A DNA stretch of 64,000 nucleotides, from NCBI RefSeq assembly GCF_040675465.1, contig NZ_JBFAPA010000001.1:1402604-1466603 (forward strand). Direction: 5' to 3'. Shown here piece by piece: positions 15,184 to 23,617 of this stretch. Origin of the DNA: Kibdelosporangium sp040675465 (lineage in GTDB: Bacteria; Actinomycetota; Actinomycetes; Mycobacteriales; Pseudonocardiaceae). Under the pieces are notes generated by a model. The model was not told the origin of the DNA. It did no database searches and saw only the letters and a list, made by a program, of their open reading frames with translations. Within the stretch, counting starts at the first letter, position 1; the number at the start of each line of letters is the position of its first letter. Both the position numbers and the translations under genes were made by a program.

Positions 15184-16449
15184 GTGGAGCAACTGGGTGC
15201 CGTCCCCGGAGCCGCCGAGAAGCAGCGCGCGCTGCGCAAGATGAAGCTGGTCGCGCTGGCATTCCTGGTCGGCGCAACGGTGATTTTCGGGGTCGCGTGG
15301 GCGTGGGAGAACGCGGGTGGACCGGCCTGGGTCGGGTATGTGCGTGCCGCCGCCGAAGCGGGCATGGTGGGCGCGCTGGCCGACTGGTTCGCGGTGACCG
15401 CGCTGTTCCGGTACCCCCTGGGCATCCGGATCCCGCACACCGCGATCATCCCGAACCGCAAGAACGTCCTGGGTGACAGCCTGGGTGAGTTCGTCGGGGT
15501 CAACTTCCTGTCCCCGCAGGTAGTGCGGGACAAGCTGGTCCGCGTCGACCTGACCCGGCGGCTCGGTGAATGGCTGGCGCAGGAGGAGAACGCCGAACGC
15601 GTCACCCAGGAGCTGGCGACCGTCGTCCGTGGCCTGGTCGCGGTCCTGCGGGACGAGGACGTGCAGGCCGTGCTGGAACAGGCGGTCACCAAGCGGATCG
15701 TGGCCGTGCCGTGGGGGCCACCGATCGGCAAGTTGATGGAACGGGTGCTCGCTGACGGTACGCACCGGCAGCTCGTCGACCTGTTGTGCGACCGCGCGTA
15801 CGAGTGGGTCAAGGAGAACCACGACAAGTTCGTCGGGCTGGTGTCCGAACGCGCCCCGACCTGGTCGCCCAAGTTCGTGGACACCATCGTCGCCGACCGG
15901 ATCTACGGCGAGGTGCTGTCGTTCGCCTGGCTGGTCAAGACCGAGCCGAACCACCCGATGCGCCAGGCGCTGGACCGGTTCCTGGTCGGCTTCGCCGAGG
16001 ACATGCAGCACGACCCGGAGATGATGGAACGCGCCGAGCGGGTCAAGCACCAGGTGCTGGAGCACCGCGAGGTGCAGAACGTGATCGGCTCGGCCTGGGC
16101 GAACGTCAAGCGCCTGATCCTGGAGGCAGCCGAGGACCCGTCGAGTGAGCTGCGCAAACGCGTGCGGGTCGGGCTGCTTTCGCTGGGCAAGCGGCTGACT
16201 GGCGAGGACGCACTGCGCGAGAAGGTCAACGGCTGGGTGCTCGACGCGGCCACCTACGTGGTGGTGAACTACCGCGACGAGATCACCACGCTGATCACCG
16301 ACACGATCGACCGGTGGGATGCGCAGGAAACCTCGCGCAAGATCGAGCTGCAGGTCGGCCGGGACCTGCAGTTCATCCGGATCAACGGCACCGTGGTCGG
16401 TGCGTTGGCCGGCCTGGCGATCTACACGATCGCCCACTTGTTCACCTAG
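15184..16449 (+). CDS. DUF445 family membrane-anchored protein
   Basis: A protein of 421 aa. One N-terminal membrane segment (about residues 20-42) is followed by the conserved AAEAGMVGALADWFAVTALFRYPLG block. Next come IPHTAIIPNRKNVLGDSLGEFV and a long helical body, ending in a C-terminal membrane segment (TVVGALAGLAIYTIAHLF). This is the DUF445 (YjiN-like) pattern, and the biochemical function of the family is unknown. The start at GTG 15184 lies 29 bp from the divergent dapC start, so the promoters must be close together. Its end overlaps the convergent zinc-finger gene by 4 bp. Confidence 0.82.
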   Translation: MEQLGAVPGAAEKQRALRKMKLVALAFLVGATVIFGVAWAWENAGGPAWVGYVRAAAEAGMVGALADWFAVTALFRYPLGIRIPHTAIIPNRKNVLGDSLGEFVGVNFLSPQVVRDKLVRVDLTRRLGEWLAQEENAERVTQELATVVRGLVAVLRDEDVQAVLEQAVTKRIVAVPWGPPIGKLMERVLADGTHRQLVDLLCDRAYEWVKENHDKFVGLVSERAPTWSPKFVDTIVADRIYGEVLSFAWLVKTEPNHPMRQALDRFLVGFAEDMQHDPEMMERAERVKHQVLEHREVQNVIGSAWANVKRLILEAAEDPSSELRKRVRVGLLSLGKRLTGEDALREKVNGWVLDAATYVVVNYRDEITTLITDTIDRWDAQETSRKIELQVGRDLQFIRINGTVVGALAGLAIYTIAHLFT

Positions 16450-16913
16450 CCGGTCGCGCGCGCCCGTTCTCGCCAGGCACGGGCCTTTTCCCGGTTGCCG
16501 CAGACCTGCATGGAACACCAGGTCCGTGACCGGTTGCGGGACCGGTCGAAGAACGCCCAGTGACAGGTGTCCGCCGGGCAGATCTTGAACCGTTCCCACT
16601 CGCCAAGGACCGCCAGCCGCGCGGCCGCGGCGAGCACCGATCCGACAGCGTCCAGCCCGGTCAACGTCGGCAGGCCGGCGACCAGCGAGACATGCAGCGG
16701 TTCAGCCAGTTCGCTGGGGTTGGAACCGGGATCGCCGAGAGTCGCGCGCAGGGCGTCGCGGACCGCGCGGGCATGGACGAGGTTGCTTTCACGTAGTTGC
16801 CTGGCACGAGTCCAGGCCAGCCAGCTGGCTTCGGTCTGCAGATCGTCGGAGCCCTGCTCGATGTCGATCGTGTTCAGGAAGTCGAGCACCAGCCGCACAT
16901 CATGTGCACCCAC
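16446..16913 (-). CDS. ABATE/CGNR zinc-finger protein, putative regulator
   Basis: A protein of about 155 aa. The N-terminal part (VRLVLDFLNTIDIEQGSDDL) is the ABATE domain and the C-terminal part is a CGNR zinc ribbon (CPADTCHWAFFDRSRNRSR, then WCSMQVCGNREKAR). Such proteins are predicted stress-linked transcription regulators in actinobacteria. GTG starts at 16913 and 16898 are both possible; GGTGGG precedes the second. It is divergent from the PadR gene, and the palindromes at 16976-17007 lie between the two, so it may share PadR control. Confidence 0.8.
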   Translation of the reverse strand: MGAHDVRLVLDFLNTIDIEQGSDDLQTEASWLAWTRARQLRESNLVHARAVRDALRATLGDPGSNPSELAEPLHVSLVAGLPTLTGLDAVGSVLAAAARLAVLGEWERFKICPADTCHWAFFDRSRNRSRTWCSMQVCGNREKARAWRERARATG

Positions 16914-16975
16914 CTCTCCACAATAAGCCGTTCTCCGCGAACTGGTTAAAGTGCAGCTCAACGCACTATTCATGG

Positions 16976-17007
16976 GGTGTATAGACGGTGCGTATACACC
17001 CGGTGTA
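16976..17007. promoter_or_regulatory. Overlapping palindromes upstream of the PadR gene
   Basis: GGTGTATA (16976-16983) and TATACACC (16993-17000) form an inverted repeat with a 9-nt spacer. TACACC-C-GGTGTA (16995-17007) is a second, perfect palindrome overlapping the first. They end 11 bp before the PadR start codon, the expected place for autorepression. Confidence 0.65.
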
Positions 17008-17018
17008 GAGTCTCTGGT

Positions 17019-17543
17019 ATGTCGATCGGGAACACCCTGCTGGGCCTGCTGGAGACCGGACCCAGACACGGCTACGACCTCAAGCGCGCGTACGACGAGC
17101 GCTTCGGGCAGGACCGTCCGCTGCACTACGGGCAGGTCTACTCGACGCTGTCCAGACTGCTGCGCAACGGGCTCGTGCAGGAGAGTGGGGTGGAGCCGGG
17201 CGGCGGCCCGGAGCGCAAACGGTACGCGATCACCGACGCTGGGGTCACAAACCTGGAGGAGTGGCTGGCCACGCCGGAGGATCCGGCTCTGTACCTGCAG
17301 AACACCTTGTACACCAAGGTGGTTCTGGCGTTGATGTCCGGCCGGAGTGCGGCTGACGTCCTGGATCAGCAGCGCTCGGCGCACCTGCGGGCGATGCGTG
17401 AGCTGACCAAGCGCAAGTCCAGCGGGGACCTGGCCGACCAGCTGATCTGTGACCATGCGTTGTTCCATTTGGAAGCGGACCTGCGGTGGCTGGAGCTGAC
17501 CGCGGCCCGGCTGGACGAGCTGCAACGGCAGGTGCGTCCATGA
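17019..17543 (+). CDS. PadR family transcriptional regulator
   Basis: A protein of 174 aa. The N-terminal winged helix shows the PadR signature (LLGLLETGPRHGYDLKRAYDERF, then HYGQVYSTLSRLLRNGLV and KRYAITDAG). The C-terminal part is the helical PadR/Vir dimerisation domain. PadR repressors commonly govern adjacent ABC-type exporters and release DNA when they bind a drug-like ligand. The ATG at 17019 follows overlapping palindromes (16976-17007). The stop overlaps the ATG of the ABC ATPase gene by 4 bp, so all three genes form one transcript. Confidence 0.88.
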   Translation: MSIGNTLLGLLETGPRHGYDLKRAYDERFGQDRPLHYGQVYSTLSRLLRNGLVQESGVEPGGGPERKRYAITDAGVTNLEEWLATPEDPALYLQNTLYTKVVLALMSGRSAADVLDQQRSAHLRAMRELTKRKSSGDLADQLICDHALFHLEADLRWLELTAARLDELQRQVRP

Positions 17544-18235
17544 CGGGGGATCCGTTGCTGTCCGGGGTGGACCTCGTGAAGTCCTTTGGGCAGACCAAAG
17601 CGCTCGACGGTGCCAGGCTGGACCTGCGTGCTGGAGAGGTCGTCGCGGTGATGGGGCCGTCCGGCTCGGGCAAGTCGACGTTGTTGCATTGCCTGGCGGG
17701 CATCATCCGGCCGGACGGGGGAACCGTTCGATACGACGGCCGCGACCTGTCGTCGATGTCCGACACCGCGCGCAGTGCGTTGCGGCGCAGTGACTTCGGC
17801 TTCGTGTTCCAGTTCGGGCAGCTCGTCGTCGAGCTCACCTGCCTGGAGAACGTCGCGCTGCCGTTGCGGTTGGGCGGAGTGCGGCGCCGTGAAGCCGAGC
17901 GGCGGGCCCGGGACTGGCTGGACCGGCTGGAGGTCGGAGATGTCGCCCGGCATCGGCCGAGTGAGATCTCGGGCGGCCAAGGGCAACGAGTCGCCGTGGC
18001 GCGGGCTTTGGTCACCCGGCCGAGGGTGATCTTCGCCGACGAACCGACCGGGGCATTGGACTCGCTCAACGGTGAGCGCGTGATGACGTCGCTCGTTGAC
18101 GCCGCGCAGCAGACCGGTGCGGCGATCCTGCTGGTCACGCATGAGGCGCGAGTCGCGGCCTACTCCGACCGGGAGGTCGTTGTGCGGGACGGGCGGTCGC
18201 GGCAGGTGGACGTCGTTCCCGCGGGGCAGTTGTGA
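17540..18235 (+). CDS. ABC transporter ATP-binding protein (MacB/LolD type)
   Basis: A protein of 231 aa with a complete ABC ATPase set: Walker A GPSGSGKST (about residue 40), Q-loop VFQFGQL, signature SGGQGQR, Walker B VIFADEP, D-loop ALDS and H-loop VTHE. The short form and the FtsX-like partner place it with MacB/LolD-type mechanotransmission transporters or antimicrobial-resistance exporters. The start at ATG 17540 overlaps the PadR stop, and its own stop overlaps the GTG of the permease gene by 4 bp. Confidence 0.92.
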   Translation: MTGDPLLSGVDLVKSFGQTKALDGARLDLRAGEVVAVMGPSGSGKSTLLHCLAGIIRPDGGTVRYDGRDLSSMSDTARSALRRSDFGFVFQFGQLVVELTCLENVALPLRLGGVRRREAERRARDWLDRLEVGDVARHRPSEISGGQGQRVAVARALVTRPRVIFADEPTGALDSLNGERVMTSLVDAAQQTGAAILLVTHEARVAAYSDREVVVRDGRSRQVDVVPAGQL

Positions 18236-20547
18236 AGACGATGCTGAATGACCTGGCGATGGGAGTACGGCTGGCTGTCGGGGGCGGCCGGAACTCCAGG
18301 ACGACGCTGGTCCGGCTGGTGCTCGGGACTGTCGGTGTGGGGCTGGCCGTGTGGGTTCTGCTGGTGGCGGCGGCGATCCAGCCGGCGATGCAGGCCCAGA
18401 GTGAGCGCGTGAGCGCCCGGACGCCGGTCAACCACGAACAACTGCCCGGCGTGGACGCGCTCGAGGTCGCCCGCTCGGCCACGAGCTTCCACGGTGTCCT
18501 GATAGAGCGGAATTTCGTTCGCGCGACCGGCCCCAACACACCGCGGATGCCCGGGGTCGACCGGCTGCCCGGACCGGGCGAGAGCGTGGTGTCACCGGCC
18601 TTGGCGAAGCTGTTGGCGTCGCCCGGCTCGGCGCTGCTCAAACCCCGGCTGTCCGAACCGATCGTGGGCACGATCGGGCAGGCAGGGCTGTCCCAGCCGC
18701 AAGAGCTACTGGCGATCATCGGCACCGACACCAAGTTCGACCAAGCGGTTCCGGCGTACCGGTTCGGTGTGCCCGACTTGCACAGCGAGCTGCCGACCCA
18801 GTTGGTGATCATTCTGGTCGTGGGCTTGGTGACGCTGCTGATCCCGGTCTTCATCTTCGTCGCCAGCAGCGCACGGGTGGCCGGCGCGGAACGGGACCGG
18901 CGGCTGGCGGCGTTGCGTCTGGTCGGTGCGGGCGCGAGACAGGTACGGCGGATCGCGGCGGCGGAATCCCTCGTGAGCACGGTGTTCGGGCTGCTACTCG
19001 GCGGCGGGCTGTTCCTGCTCCTGCGCTCATCGTCGGCGGACATCGTCGTGGCGAACGAGAACTTCTTCCCCAGTGACCTCACTCCGCCCGCCTGGCTGGT
19101 CGGGTCGATCCTGGTCGGCGTGCCGGTACTGGCGTTGATGACGACCCAGTTGGCCTTGCGCAGCACGGTGATCGAACCACTGGGCGTGGTCCGCCAGGCG
19201 AAGCCGGTCACCCGGCGGATGCTGTGGCGTCTCGTGGTGATCGCGGTCGGAGTGGCTCTCCTGCTTGTCACCGATGGGGAGATGGCGGACGACACCATCG
19301 AGATGCTCAAGATCATCGGCGGGTCGACACTGCTTCTCGTTGGTGTGCCGACGTTGTTGCCATGGGTGCTGGAGCGGGTGGTCGCGCGGTTCCGAGGCGG
19401 CGGCGGTCCGTCCTTCCAGCTGGCGATGCGCCGTCTGCAACTCGACCCCGGCACTCCTGCGCGGGTCGTCGGTGGGCTGGCGGTCGTCCTCGCTGGGGCA
19501 GTGGCCCTGCAGATGGTCCTCATGGGGCAGCTCAACCGCTTCGGTGCTCCACCCGAAGGCGCTCGGGACATCGACATGAGCAACATGGTGTTCGTGGACG
19601 GTCCGGGCAAGGTGCCGGACGACCTGCCCGCCGCCTGGGCGAAAGTGCCGGGAGTCACCAAGACGTACGCAGTCAGCACACTCATGGCGACGACCGGCAA
19701 CGACCCCGGCGCTGTCGATGCCATCATTCCGATCACGGTCGCGGACTGCGCGAACCTGCGCCAAGCCGCCGCCGTGTCCGAATGCGCCGATGGGGACGCT
19801 TTCATGGCCCAGGGTCAGGACCTGATCCACCCAGGCGCCGTCCTGCACCTGCTCAACAGCGCCGAGCCCTTCGATTCGTACAGAACCCGGCCGTTCACCG
19901 GCACACTGCGGCTTCCGCTGGCAATCCAGCGGATCTCCATCGGTCCGGACTCGTACGCGTTCGGCGGGGTGCTGCTCACGCCCGGTGCCGTGAACGCCTC
20001 GGCTCCGCTGGACTACCGCACGGCCGGTGTCGTGGTCACCGATCGCGCCAACGCGGACGCACAGGAGGAGGTCCTCAACGTCGCCGATCGCCACCGGGAC
20101 CGGCTCAAGGTGGGCAGACCAGGACTGGTCACCCTGAACGACACCGCTCAGATGTTCCTCGATCTGCGGAAGGGGCTGCTCACCGGTTCCCTGTTCACCC
20201 TGTTGGTCGCAAGCGTCAGCTTGCTCGTTGTCGCACTGGAGCAGATGCGAGAACGGCGGCGAGCCATCGCGGCGCTCTCGGCGACCGGTGTGCCGACGTC
20301 CACTTTGGTCAGATCTTTGCTGTGGCAGAACGCGATTCCCATGTTCGTGGCCCTGGTGCTGGCGGTCGCGACCGGAGTGGGCCTCGGACTGCTGGTGTTC
20401 CGCTTGATGGGGCTCGGCTTCGTCGTTGACTGGTCGACCATCGGCGTGATGGCCGCGACCGCCGCCGGCCTCATCCTGGTGATCACGACCCTGACCCTGC
20501 CGACGCTGAAGAGCGCGACGCACCTCAACGCATTACGCACCGAGTGA
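18232..20547 (+). CDS. FtsX-like ABC transporter permease
   Basis: A protein of 771 aa arranged as two FtsX-like halves. A membrane span at about residues 25-48 is followed by an extracytoplasmic domain. Clusters of three or more spans lie at about 195-320, further hydrophobic segments at about 330-440, and a final FtsX block is at the C-terminus (LFTLLVASVSLLVVALEQM, RRAIAALSATGVPTSTLVRS). It forms a transporter with the upstream ATPase. The PadR, ATPase and permease order is typical of inducible export or cell-envelope stress systems. The substrate is unknown. Confidence 0.88.
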   Translation: MKTMLNDLAMGVRLAVGGGRNSRTTLVRLVLGTVGVGLAVWVLLVAAAIQPAMQAQSERVSARTPVNHEQLPGVDALEVARSATSFHGVLIERNFVRATGPNTPRMPGVDRLPGPGESVVSPALAKLLASPGSALLKPRLSEPIVGTIGQAGLSQPQELLAIIGTDTKFDQAVPAYRFGVPDLHSELPTQLVIILVVGLVTLLIPVFIFVASSARVAGAERDRRLAALRLVGAGARQVRRIAAAESLVSTVFGLLLGGGLFLLLRSSSADIVVANENFFPSDLTPPAWLVGSILVGVPVLALMTTQLALRSTVIEPLGVVRQAKPVTRRMLWRLVVIAVGVALLLVTDGEMADDTIEMLKIIGGSTLLLVGVPTLLPWVLERVVARFRGGGGPSFQLAMRRLQLDPGTPARVVGGLAVVLAGAVALQMVLMGQLNRFGAPPEGARDIDMSNMVFVDGPGKVPDDLPAAWAKVPGVTKTYAVSTLMATTGNDPGAVDAIIPITVADCANLRQAAAVSECADGDAFMAQGQDLIHPGAVLHLLNSAEPFDSYRTRPFTGTLRLPLAIQRISIGPDSYAFGGVLLTPGAVNASAPLDYRTAGVVVTDRANADAQEEVLNVADRHRDRLKVGRPGLVTLNDTAQMFLDLRKGLLTGSLFTLLVASVSLLVVALEQMRERRRAIAALSATGVPTSTLVRSLLWQNAIPMFVALVLAVATGVGLGLLVFRLMGLGFVVDWSTIGVMAATAAGLILVITTLTLPTLKSATHLNALRTE

Positions 20548-20556
20548 CCTCGTCGG

Positions 20557-21312
20557 TCACAGCAGGAGGTAAGCCGCTGTCCCCAGGCGGACAATGGTTT
20601 CGTTCGATGGCAGGGGCTCGCCGCCGAGAGTGGGACCGCTGTTGCGGCGGTGGAACGCGGTCAGGATCGCGTGCCGCGGGGCGTCGGACTCGTTGAGGGT
20701 GCCGGAATGCCACAGATGACTGTTGAACAACCAGCAGGTGCCGGTGGGACCGGTCAGCAGGATCTCCTCGGGGTGCTTTCCATGGCCTCGAGGAGGTTTG
20801 AAGAAGGGATCGAGATGAGAGCCGGGGACGACCCGGGTGGCGCCGTTGCGGTCAGTGAAGTCGGTGAGGGCGACGATGGCGTTGCAGGCACGCCACTGGC
20901 CAGGGCCCGCGCGGTCGGTGGCGTCCATGTGCAAGGCCTGACTGCCGTGGCCGGGAGTGCCCGCGCGGTAATGCATCTCCCGGATCTGGAACTCCGGGCC
21001 GAGCACATGGGTGACGGCGGCGAGCAGCTCCGGGCGAAGCCACAGACTGTCGAACAGGCTGCTCCGGTCGAGCAGGCCCTTCACGTGCAAGGTGCCGCCC
21101 TGTCGCGTGCCGTGCAGCATCGTCCCGACCGCTTCGACGATCTTGGCCGCCGAGTCGGCGGGGACGAACCCGTCGAACCGGCAGAAGCCGAACTCGTCGA
21201 GGTCGGCCCGGTGTTCCCCGGCGAGAACATCGGGCCCTGCCCCCAACTCCGCCAATACCTCCCGCATACACCCAGGCTGGTCCTTGCCCAAGGGACACGC
21301 CAGTGAATTCAC
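20557..21312 (-). CDS. Phytanoyl-CoA dioxygenase (PhyH) family Fe(II)/2-oxoglutarate oxygenase
   Basis: A protein of 251 aa. The facial triad is visible: H128-M-D130 in LHMDATD and the distal His202 in WHSGTLNESD, with Arg213 (DAPRHA) suited to bind 2-oxoglutarate. Such enzymes hydroxylate small molecules, often in secondary metabolism. The ATG at 21312 is only 25 bp after the flavin monooxygenase gene, and an internal ATG at 21267 (MREVLAEL) is an alternative start. It is the distal gene of a two-oxygenase operon facing a MarR gene. The substrate cannot be predicted. Confidence 0.85.
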   Translation of the reverse strand: MNSLACPLGKDQPGCMREVLAELGAGPDVLAGEHRADLDEFGFCRFDGFVPADSAAKIVEAVGTMLHGTRQGGTLHVKGLLDRSSLFDSLWLRPELLAAVTHVLGPEFQIREMHYRAGTPGHGSQALHMDATDRAGPGQWRACNAIVALTDFTDRNGATRVVPGSHLDPFFKPPRGHGKHPEEILLTGPTGTCWLFNSHLWHSGTLNESDAPRHAILTAFHRRNSGPTLGGEPLPSNETIVRLGTAAYLLL

Positions 21313-21337
21313 CTGATGAGGGGGCTGGGTGCATTTT

Positions 21338-22657
21338 TCACGCCTCCTGGCGAGCGTGGTCCCGGTTACGCACCTCGGCTTTGAGCATCCTGCGTTTCAA
21401 AGGTCGGACGTGGTTGACCACCCGCATACCGGTCCGCATCACCGCCAGCCCGAGCCGGCCGATCACCGGCTTGTACGCCATCGAGTTCCCGTCGAAGCGG
21501 GCTCGCGACTTGATGACGGCTTCCCATGCGTAGCCGTGCATCTCGTGCTCGTAGGCCGCGATAGCGTCCACAGAGGACTTCTGGCGGACCAGGTTGTCGC
21601 CAAGGATCTGGGCATCGCGCAACGCGGTGTTCGCGCCGACCCCGAGACCGGGTGTCATGGTGTGGATCGCGTCCCCGATCAGGGTCACATTCGTGCTCTG
21701 CCATGGCTCGACAGGTTCGGACGTCCGGATGTTCAACGGGAAGCAGGACGTCGGGTCGGCCAGTTCGAACAGCTTGCGCAGGTTCGGGTGCCAGTCGCGG
21801 GTGCGGTCCAGGACCAGCCGGTGCAGTTCCGGGCCCGACAGCTGCATGAAGTCCGGTGGCAGGAACCGGCGATGGCAACCGAAGCCCCACATGATGTAGT
21901 CGCGGGTGTTGTCGAACGTCAGCCCGGGCCAGGCCTTGACCAGTTCGGGATCGGTCTCACCGCGCTGCCACTCGAACTCCATGACGTGGAAGATCGTGTT
22001 CACGCCCTTGGGGGCGAACGCCATCGTGACGCCACGAAGCATGCGAGGGGTCAGCAGGGCGCGGGTCTCGTCGTTCAACGGCAGTTTGCCGGTGACGCCG
22101 AACAGATCCGTCTCCACCAGTTTGGCGTGTGGCAAGTACTGCCTGCGCACACGCGACGAGGTGCCGTCCGCGCCGACAAGCACATCGCCGGTCGCCGATG
22201 AGCCGTCCTCGAAGAACGCGGTCACGCTGCCGTCCGGGTTCTGCGTGTAGCGCGCGAACTTCTTGTCGAAGTGCACGACGTCCTCCAGGCCGGTGAGCAG
22301 GATCTGCCGCAAGGTCATCCGGCTCACCGACCGCTCGGTGAACTCCGGGTCGGCCGGTCCGAGGATCTCGGCGTCCGCCGGCCCGCCCGCGCTGAACAGC
22401 TCGCTCATCTTCTCGGTGATGAAGTTGGTGTACTCGGGGGTGATCGCGACGGTCTTCTTGAACGTCTCGAACAGCTGCGGCGGCAGGCACGCGGCCAGCG
22501 CGCGGCTGCCGTCCGGCGAGATCCCCACCCGGTAGCCGAACAGGCCATCGGATCTCGTGCGATCCCGCTCATAGACCGAAACTCGCACGCCGGCCCCGTG
22601 CAGCCGCTGTGCCAGCGCCAGTCCACCGGTCCCCGCGCCAATGATGATCACGTGCAT
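21338..22657 (-). CDS. FAD-dependent monooxygenase (PHBH type)
   Basis: A protein of 439 aa. The Rossmann dinucleotide motif IIIGAGTGGLALA is at residues 4-16. A VLVGADGTSSRVR motif lies in the middle, and GDAIHTMTPGLGVGANTAL binds the FAD ribityl and pyrophosphate. This is the group A flavoprotein hydroxylase layout. These enzymes hydroxylate aromatic or polyketide substrates using NAD(P)H and oxygen. It is the first gene of an operon with the PhyH-type oxygenase and is divergent from a MarR regulator across 81 bp with two palindromes. A role in modification or detoxification of a phenolic compound is inferred. Confidence 0.86.
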   Translation of the reverse strand: MHVIIIGAGTGGLALAQRLHGAGVRVSVYERDRTRSDGLFGYRVGISPDGSRALAACLPPQLFETFKKTVAITPEYTNFITEKMSELFSAGGPADAEILGPADPEFTERSVSRMTLRQILLTGLEDVVHFDKKFARYTQNPDGSVTAFFEDGSSATGDVLVGADGTSSRVRRQYLPHAKLVETDLFGVTGKLPLNDETRALLTPRMLRGVTMAFAPKGVNTIFHVMEFEWQRGETDPELVKAWPGLTFDNTRDYIMWGFGCHRRFLPPDFMQLSGPELHRLVLDRTRDWHPNLRKLFELADPTSCFPLNIRTSEPVEPWQSTNVTLIGDAIHTMTPGLGVGANTALRDAQILGDNLVRQKSSVDAIAAYEHEMHGYAWEAVIKSRARFDGNSMAYKPVIGRLGLAVMRTGMRVVNHVRPLKRRMLKAEVRNRDHARQEA

Positions 22658-22671
22658 CGAACTCTCCTATG

Positions 22672-22684
22672 CTCTACGATAGAG
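22672..22684. promoter_or_regulatory. Palindrome CTCTA-CGA-TAGAG in the divergent promoter
   Basis: A 13-bp perfect palindrome 15 bp upstream of the flavin monooxygenase start, in the 81-bp gap shared with the MarR gene. It is a likely operator for the monooxygenase promoter. Confidence 0.55.
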
Positions 22685-22701
22685 AAGATCAGAGACTAAG
22701 T

Positions 22702-22720
22702 ATCTCTCTAACCGAGAGAT
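22702..22720. promoter_or_regulatory. Palindrome ATCTCTC-TAACC-GAGAGAT, likely MarR operator
   Basis: A 19-bp inverted repeat with 7-bp arms ends 19 bp before the MarR start. Its half-sites resemble those at 22672-22684 (CTCTA/TAGAG), so one regulator could bind both sites and control both directions. Confidence 0.6.
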
Positions 22721-22738
22721 TAAGCAGACGGAGAGATC

Positions 22739-23200
22739 GTGTCAACCGACAATCGCGGGGAGCTGCTCGCGGCACTGGCCGAAGCCTCGAGGGTGTCGGC
22801 CGGACGCGGCGTGTTCTTCCACCAGACGGTCGCGGCCCGGCTCGGCATCAACACGACCGACCTGAACTGCCTGAACCTGCTCCAGATGAGTGGTCCGTTG
22901 CCCGCCGGGCAACTCGCCGAACAGGTCGGCCTGACCAAGGGCGGCGCCATCACCGCGGCGCTGGACCGGCTGGAGCGGGCTGGGTACGTCGAGCGTGAGC
23001 GGGACCCGGCCGACCGGCGCCGCACGATCGTCCGGCACACGCCGAAGGCCCTTGACGACATCGGCCCGCTGATGCCCGGTGACGTGTGGGAGGAGGTCTA
23101 CACCCACTTCACCGACGACGAGCTGCGCGTCGTCCTCGACTACACCGAGCGCTCGAGCGAGGCCGCCCGGATCTGTGTGGAAAGACTGACCCAAACCTGA
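22739..23200 (+). CDS. MarR family transcriptional regulator
   Basis: A protein of 153 aa with the MarR winged helix: the helix-turn-helix LPAGQLAEQVGLTKGGAITAALDRL, then the wing GYVERERDPADRRRTIV. It is divergent from the two-oxygenase operon, with palindromes between them, so it most likely represses that operon until a phenolic or similar ligand binds. The GTG at 22739 has GGAGAG just upstream. The next gene (DUF3224) follows 36 bp downstream and may be co-transcribed. Confidence 0.88.
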   Translation: MSTDNRGELLAALAEASRVSAGRGVFFHQTVAARLGINTTDLNCLNLLQMSGPLPAGQLAEQVGLTKGGAITAALDRLERAGYVERERDPADRRRTIVRHTPKALDDIGPLMPGDVWEEVYTHFTDDELRVVLDYTERSSEAARICVERLTQT

Positions 23201-23236
23201 CACGAACTGTCAGCTACTGATGTGAGGATCGCTGTC

Positions 23237-23617
23237 ATGACCAACTCATTCGGATCCACCAACTGGGAAGAGCAGACCTTCGCCGAGGCCGGCGACGGGG
23301 TGAAGATCGCGCACGCAAAGATGACCTTCAAGTACGGCGGCCACCTCACCGGCGAGAGCAATTCCAACTGCCTGCTCACCTACCTGCCCGATGGCACCGG
23401 CACCTACGTCGGCTCGGAGCTGTTCACCGGCACGATCGACGGCAAGCAGGGCACGGTCGTCATGCAGCAGGAAGGCCGGTTCGACGCCGAGCACATCAGC
23501 GGCACGTGGACGATCACTCCTGGATCAGGCACCGGTGACCTCAAGGACACGACCGGTCATGGCTCGTACGACATGAAGATGGGCGTGCCCACGGTCGACT
23601 ACGAGTTCAAGAGCTGA
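23237..23617 (+). CDS. DUF3224 family protein
   Basis: A protein of 126 aa with the DUF3224 layout: a ten-strand allene-oxide-cyclase-like barrel in which EQTFAEAGDGVKIAHAK, TGESNSNCLLTYLPDGTGTYVGSE (read in parts) and GTWTITPGSGTGDLKDTTGHG alternate as beta strands. Its function is unknown; barrels of this kind sometimes bind small hydrophobic ligands. The ATG at 23237 has GAGGA about 9 bases upstream, while a GTG at 23222 lacks a site. It overlaps the convergent regulator gene by 11 bp tail to tail. Confidence 0.8.
   Translation: MTNSFGSTNWEEQTFAEAGDGVKIAHAKMTFKYGGHLTGESNSNCLLTYLPDGTGTYVGSELFTGTIDGKQGTVVMQQEGRFDAEHISGTWTITPGSGTGDLKDTTGHGSYDMKMGVPTVDYEFKS

Noticed and set aside
15091..16599. 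502-codon minus-strand frame over the DUF445 gene
   Set aside because: Antisense shadow of a clear membrane-protein gene with Gln/His/Arg-rich composition.
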